A stretch of 64,000 nucleotides of DNA from CAVRXQ01 sp963725215 (GTDB taxonomy: Bacteria > Actinomycetota > Acidimicrobiia > Acidimicrobiales > Bog-793): the NCBI GenBank assembly GCA_963725215.1, contig CAVRXQ010000002.1, positions 62,001 to 126,000 of the forward strand, written 5' to 3'. Position 1 is the first letter of the stretch; each line of letters starts with the position of its first letter. A model generated the notes under the pieces. The model was not told the DNA's origin. It ran no database searches and saw only the letters and a list, made by a program, of their open reading frames with translations. This document shows, one piece after another, positions 60,969 through 64,000 of the stretch. The position numbers were made by a program, and so were the translations under genes.

Positions 60969-61987
60969 TCGGCGCGATTGATGTCGTGGGCCTCGAAGTG
61001 TTCTTTGTTCATCCGCGCACTCTTCATGAGCTTGTCCGGCGCCAACCATCGACCGTTATTCGTGCCGTCGATGGTGTCAATCTGCACATCGCGCCAGGGA
61101 GTGCTTTCGGACTCGTTGGCGAGTCTGGATGTGGGAAATCCACCCTTGCGCGGGCTCTTGTCGGACTCGTTCAACCGACTTCAGGGTTCATTCGATTCGG
61201 AGGTGAACTGCTCACAGCCAAGCGAGAGCGCTCGACTCGGCGCTCCATCCAGATGGTCTTTCAGCAGCCATCCACGTCACTCAACCCATCGATGACGGTT
61301 GAGCAGACGCTGGCCGAGCTACTGAAAGTTCACCGAATGGTTCCCCGCGACAGGATCCGGGATCGATGCCGAGAACTAATGGAGCTCGTTGAGCTGCCAC
61401 CGCGCCTCCTCCCTTCTCACCCAAGAAGGCTCTCCGGTGGCCAGCAACAGCGGGTCGCAATTGCTCGGGCGCTCGCAATGGAACCCAGCGTGCTAATCGC
61501 TGATGAGGCGACTGCGGCCCTCGACGTATCGGTGCAGGCAGCGATTCTGAAACTGTTTTCGCGACTCAAGGATCAATTAGGCCTGACGTTGATCTTCATC
61601 TCCCACGACTTGGCCGTCGTGCGCCATCTCTGTGACCGCGTCGCAGTCATGTATCTGGGGCGCATCGTCGAAGAGGCAGAGACGGACGCGATATTCGAGA
61701 ACCCTCGGCACCCCTATACAAGAGCCTTACTCAAGGCAGTACCTCGGATGCACTCGCGTAAGCGTGCAGGTGAATCTGCTCTTCAGGGCGAGCTACCGAA
61801 TGCAGCGGCAATACCAACGGGTTGTCGGTTTCATCCTCGGTGCCCGCTCAAGGTCGAAGCATGCGTACAGATTGATCCGCGGATCGAGACGCGTCAGCGC
61901 CACAGCGTCGCGTGCTTGCTCGGCTGGGAACGACCGGACCTCGAGACCTCTACCGAACCCCCCGCGTTCCGAAGTCTGGAGATCTGA
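60965..61987 (+). CDS. ABC ATPase, DppF type
   Basis: A 340-residue ATPase from ATG 60965, which overlaps the preceding stop (ATGA). Walker A G-E-S-G-C-G-K-S, signature L-S-G-G-Q-Q-Q-R-V-A-I-A-R, Walker B V-L-I-A-D-E-A-T-A-A-L-D and the C-terminal extension G-C-R-F-H-P-R-C-P-L-K-V-E-A-C are complete. The two ATPases couple ATP hydrolysis to import. It ends 15 bases before the ureohydrolase gene. Confidence 0.9.
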   Translation: MIGAIDVVGLEVFFVHPRTLHELVRRQPSTVIRAVDGVNLHIAPGSAFGLVGESGCGKSTLARALVGLVQPTSGFIRFGGELLTAKRERSTRRSIQMVFQQPSTSLNPSMTVEQTLAELLKVHRMVPRDRIRDRCRELMELVELPPRLLPSHPRRLSGGQQQRVAIARALAMEPSVLIADEATAALDVSVQAAILKLFSRLKDQLGLTLIFISHDLAVVRHLCDRVAVMYLGRIVEEAETDAIFENPRHPYTRALLKAVPRMHSRKRAGESALQGELPNAAAIPTGCRFHPRCPLKVEACVQIDPRIETRQRHSVACLLGWERPDLETSTEPPAFRSLEI

Positions 61988-62002
61988 AAGGAGTCGGTTG
62001 AA

Positions 62003-63001
62003 ATGGACGAATCGCTGGATACCGCCAGTTACCACTACGCCGATCCCGGGATCGTGTGGCCGAGTCCCAGGACGTTCTTCGGGGCTCCAAGCTGCGCCGA
62101 CATTGATCAGCTGGTTGCGCAAGTCGCCCTTCTAGGTATTCCGTTCGACGGGGGTACGACCTACCGAACGGGACAGGGCGTAGGTCCGGCTTCTGCTCGC
62201 TCCGCCTCGGTCATTCAATTGGATGCTGCATGGCCCGGGACTGGCGATCACGGAGCGACATCGGGCTGGTTCGACATCGAAAGCGGGAAGGATCATCTTC
62301 GAGGCGTCACGATGGCCGACTGTGGGGACGTCCCCATCGTGCCGGCCGATATCGAGGGCAACTTCCAACGAATTACGCGCGCCGTCGAGAGGATCGTGCA
62401 ACGCGGAAGCCTGGTGGTGGCGGTCGGTGGAGACCACGCGATCTCTTTCCCCGTGGGGCGCGGAATGCGTGCTCACGGAAAGATCGACGTGGTTCACTTC
62501 GATGCCCACGCCGACTTTGCCGAAGCTTTCTTCGGTTCTCGGTACACGCATGGAACAAACCTCCGACGATTATCCGAGCTCGATTTCGTCAGCAGTATCG
62601 CCGCCATCGGCTTGCGGAATGTGTGGCGAGATGAGTTCGACGACCTCGTCGGATACGGCGCTCGGTACGCCACGAGCAAGGACATCTTGGAACGGGGAGC
62701 AACAGCTGTTGTCGAAGAAGTCGTTCCTCGATCCGAGAACATCTACGTGTCAATCGACATCGACGTGTTGGACTTGCCGCTTGTACCAGGAACTACTCTC
62801 CCAGAGCCAGGCGGCTTGCCATATCGCGCGTTGCGCGAAGCGCTTGCAGCAGTAGCAACCCGCGGCCGAGTCGTCGGATTTGACATCGTTGAATTGAATC
62901 CGCCCTACGACGCCGCTCAAGCCACTGCCAGAATTACTACATGGCTCATTGTGCATTTCCTGAGTTCAATTTTCGACTCTCCATCTGTTGCCGAGACCTA
63001 A
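62003..63001 (+). CDS. Agmatinase-family ureohydrolase (agmatine or other guanidino compound)
   Basis: A 332-residue binuclear metal hydrolase from ATG 62003 (AAAGGAG ribosome site 8 bases upstream). The metal ligands are His145 (G-G-D-H), Asp167, His169 and Asp171 (D-A-H-A-D) and Asp252 and Asp254 (S-I-D-I-D-V-L-D). The substrate-side segment T-H-G-T-N-L-R at 182-188 and C-terminal V-P-G-T-T-L-P-E-P-G-G-L agree with agmatinase/guanidino-acid hydrolases more than with arginase. It releases urea from a guanidino group. Being the last gene of the ABC operon, its substrate is probably what the importer brings in. Confidence 0.88.
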   Translation: MDESLDTASYHYADPGIVWPSPRTFFGAPSCADIDQLVAQVALLGIPFDGGTTYRTGQGVGPASARSASVIQLDAAWPGTGDHGATSGWFDIESGKDHLRGVTMADCGDVPIVPADIEGNFQRITRAVERIVQRGSLVVAVGGDHAISFPVGRGMRAHGKIDVVHFDAHADFAEAFFGSRYTHGTNLRRLSELDFVSSIAAIGLRNVWRDEFDDLVGYGARYATSKDILERGATAVVEEVVPRSENIYVSIDIDVLDLPLVPGTTLPEPGGLPYRALREALAAVATRGRVVGFDIVELNPPYDAAQATARITTWLIVHFLSSIFDSPSVAET

Positions 63002-63512
63002 TGGGCAGCTTCCCTAGGCACTCAACGGTCACCAGCTCGAAGACGAGAGCTAGTAGCGACCTGTAGGACGATGAAGACGCTATGTCGCTAGGTCGCAGGT
63101 CAGCGCCTATTTTTAGCCGGGATCGCCAAACAACGAGGGGAGCTTGACCAGGTGTGTAGCGGGAACGACGGTTCGGGAGCGCAACGCGCGTTCCATAATG
63201 CGCGCATTCTGTCGAACGTGAAAGCGTCACAAACGCCGGAAGAGTGCGTCGCCGGTTCGGAACCTTCGAGCTAGTCCGCGAAACGAAATTGGCGCGCATT
63301 GAGTGACGCTCGTGAACGCGCGTATCGCCGAGTATGCGCTTTCTGAGCCGCAGCCTCGGAGCCCGAGAACGTTGGATCTGGGTGGATTGGCTGCGGCGCC
63401 GATCGAAGCTACGGCGCAGACCCTGCCGACCGTCGTTCGACAACAGACGCCAGCCCGTTGGAGTCGAGAATTGTGACCTCGGTGTTACCCGCCAGGTAGC
63501 ACAATTCGAGAT
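63002..63512. other. Gene-free DNA between ureohydrolase and lipoprotein remnant
   Basis: About 510 bases in which I can support no gene, RNA or repeat. Candidate readings on either strand lack ribosome sites and family resemblance. A short imperfect hairpin near 63032-63050 might terminate the operon, but it has no U-run. Confidence 0.4.
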
Positions 63513-63767
63513 ATGGCCCAGTCGACAGCATGGAAAGCTGGCTTCACAGCGGCCCTCTTCGCCGGCTCTGTCCTCCTTATCGCCGCATGGGGTGACCCAG
63601 CCGGGGCCGACGGAGGAGGAACAGGGGGTGGCGTTTTCAAGTTCGTGGGCGCCAGTTACACGCAGGAGCTCAAGTTCGCGGGTTGCATGCGCCGGCACGG
63701 CGAGCCCAACTTCCCCGATCCGAACGGCAACGGAGTCTCTTTATCTAGTCGGGCTGCCGGGATTTGA
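63513..63767 (+). pseudogene. CMRxHG/FPDP lipoprotein truncated by the tRNA repeat
   Basis: An 84-residue remnant from ATG 63513 with the same signal layout and one C-M-R-R-H-G-E-P-N-F-P-D-P unit as the lipoproteins at 1652 and 6414. Two faults: the lipobox Cys is replaced by Trp (I-A-A-W-G instead of A-A-C-G), and after the first unit the frame runs straight into the tRNA-Pro repeat at 63746, ending S-R-A-A-G-I. The second repeat unit is missing, as expected if recombination at the repeat cut the gene. Confidence 0.75.
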
Positions 63768-63789
63768 ACCCGGGACCTCTTGACCCCCA
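63746..63789 (-). repeat. att-like 44-bp tRNA-Pro(GGG) 3'-half, right copy
   Basis: Perfect copy of 51428-51471. Minus strand reads anticodon loop to discriminator A. Right-hand sequence does not supply the 5' half of the tRNA, so this is not the intact gene either. The remaining 211 bases to the window end hold no gene I can support; only short frames with translated tRNA-like sequence. Confidence 0.85.
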
Positions 63790-64000
63790 GGGAACTTCAC
63801 AGGGTCTCCGGGCGTCCAGCAGAGTCCGGAGAAGTGCTGTGACCAGGTGCGTTTGTCCATGAGCGTCCGGGCGCGTGTGGTTCGATCCCAGTTCTGGGCT
63901 ACGCGAATGGCTACACAGAGGGCTCTCGCCTTCGGAACCGGGCTCCCCAATCCAGGGAAGCACGGTCCCCCGGCGTTTCCCAAGGACGTGGAGTCCTGGG

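Larger units (their letters stand above)
51428..63789. mobile_element. Putative 12.4-kb integrated island between tRNA-Pro fragments
   Basis: The segment is bounded by perfect 44-base direct repeats (see 51428-51471 and 63746-63789) equal to the 3' half of tRNA-Pro(GGG), the classic target of tyrosine recombinases. Contents: ClpX-zinc-finger protein, small protein, MFS transporter, GntR regulator, aminotransferase, five-gene ABC importer and ureohydrolase. These genes are intact while neighbours on the left are decayed. No integrase, relaxase or transposase is recognised, so the element is either non-autonomous or its integrase is lost or lies outside. Confidence 0.6.

Noticed and set aside
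62946..63698. 250-residue minus-strand reading after the ureohydrolase
   Set aside because: Low-complexity Arg/Ser/Thr sequence without start signal; opposes a recognisable lipoprotein fragment.
63741..63983. Minus-strand frame ending in a GSNPGS-like tail over the tRNA repeat
   Set aside because: The tail is just translated tRNA T-arm sequence, a familiar artefact; no ribosome site or family likeness in the rest.
1..64000. CRISPR array, prophage structural genes or transposase
   Set aside because: No regularly spaced repeats, capsid, tail, terminase or transposase sequence was found on either strand.

Overview
The window is high-GC DNA (dense C/G-ending codons, many GTG and some TTG starts, ATGA/GTGA start-stop overlaps) from an actinobacterium. 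The block gcvH - zinc-ribbon/FHA protein - FtsR-like MerR - hpt - bifunctional nuclease - second MerR - gcvT - gcvPA - gcvPB, next to a mannose-1-phosphate guanylyltransferase/phosphomannomutase-like fusion and a CDP-alcohol phosphatidyltransferase, is the order I associate with Acidimicrobiia and relatives. F420-type LLM oxidoreductase and GarA-like signalling fit that. A secreted G1-type glutamic peptidase would suit an acidic habitat. Species cannot be named from the sequence alone.

Layout. 0-7 kb: end of a beta-lactamase-like hydrolase, small secreted or membrane proteins, an FtsH-type AAA+ zinc protease and two lipoproteins with duplicated C-x-R-x-H-G/F-P-x-P motifs. 7-18 kb: a MazF-like relic, YbjQ, a PAS-LuxR regulator, an HtrA-like protease, a PLP decarboxylase, then a minus-strand run (semialdehyde dehydrogenase with one frameshift, class III aminotransferase, double GNAT, LLM oxidoreductase) that looks like beta-alanine or 3-aminoisobutyrate catabolism. 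18-33 kb: transporter, esterase, and the conserved glycine-cleavage/growth-control block on the minus strand. 33-49 kb: cell-wall enzymes (L,D-transpeptidase, D,D-carboxypeptidase), a frameshifted aldehyde dehydrogenase, three GGDEF proteins all with an I-site, the G1 peptidase with twin Ig-like repeats, and several decayed genes.

49-64 kb: accessory DNA. A 44-bp sequence equal to the 3' half of a tRNA-Pro(GGG), from anticodon loop to discriminator base, occurs perfectly at 51428 and 63746 and imperfectly at 49268. No intact tRNA is present in the window. The repeats bracket (a) a 2.2-kb graveyard of decayed genes and (b) an intact 12.3-kb segment. The latter encodes a stand-alone ClpX-type zinc-finger protein, an MFS transporter, a GntR/HutC regulator and a divergent tightly coupled operon: class III aminotransferase, complete oligopeptide-type ABC importer (binding protein, two permeases, two ATPases) and an agmatinase-family ureohydrolase. 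The best reading is a horizontally acquired uptake-and-catabolism island for a guanidino compound, controlled by the GntR protein through a palindrome between regulator and operon. No integrase was found.

A recurring oddity is otherwise well-preserved genes broken by single-base shifts (dehydrogenases at 15.7 and 35.8 kb, GNAT at 17.7 kb, VOC protein at 47.6 kb). These may be real recent pseudogenes or assembly errors, and only reads can decide.
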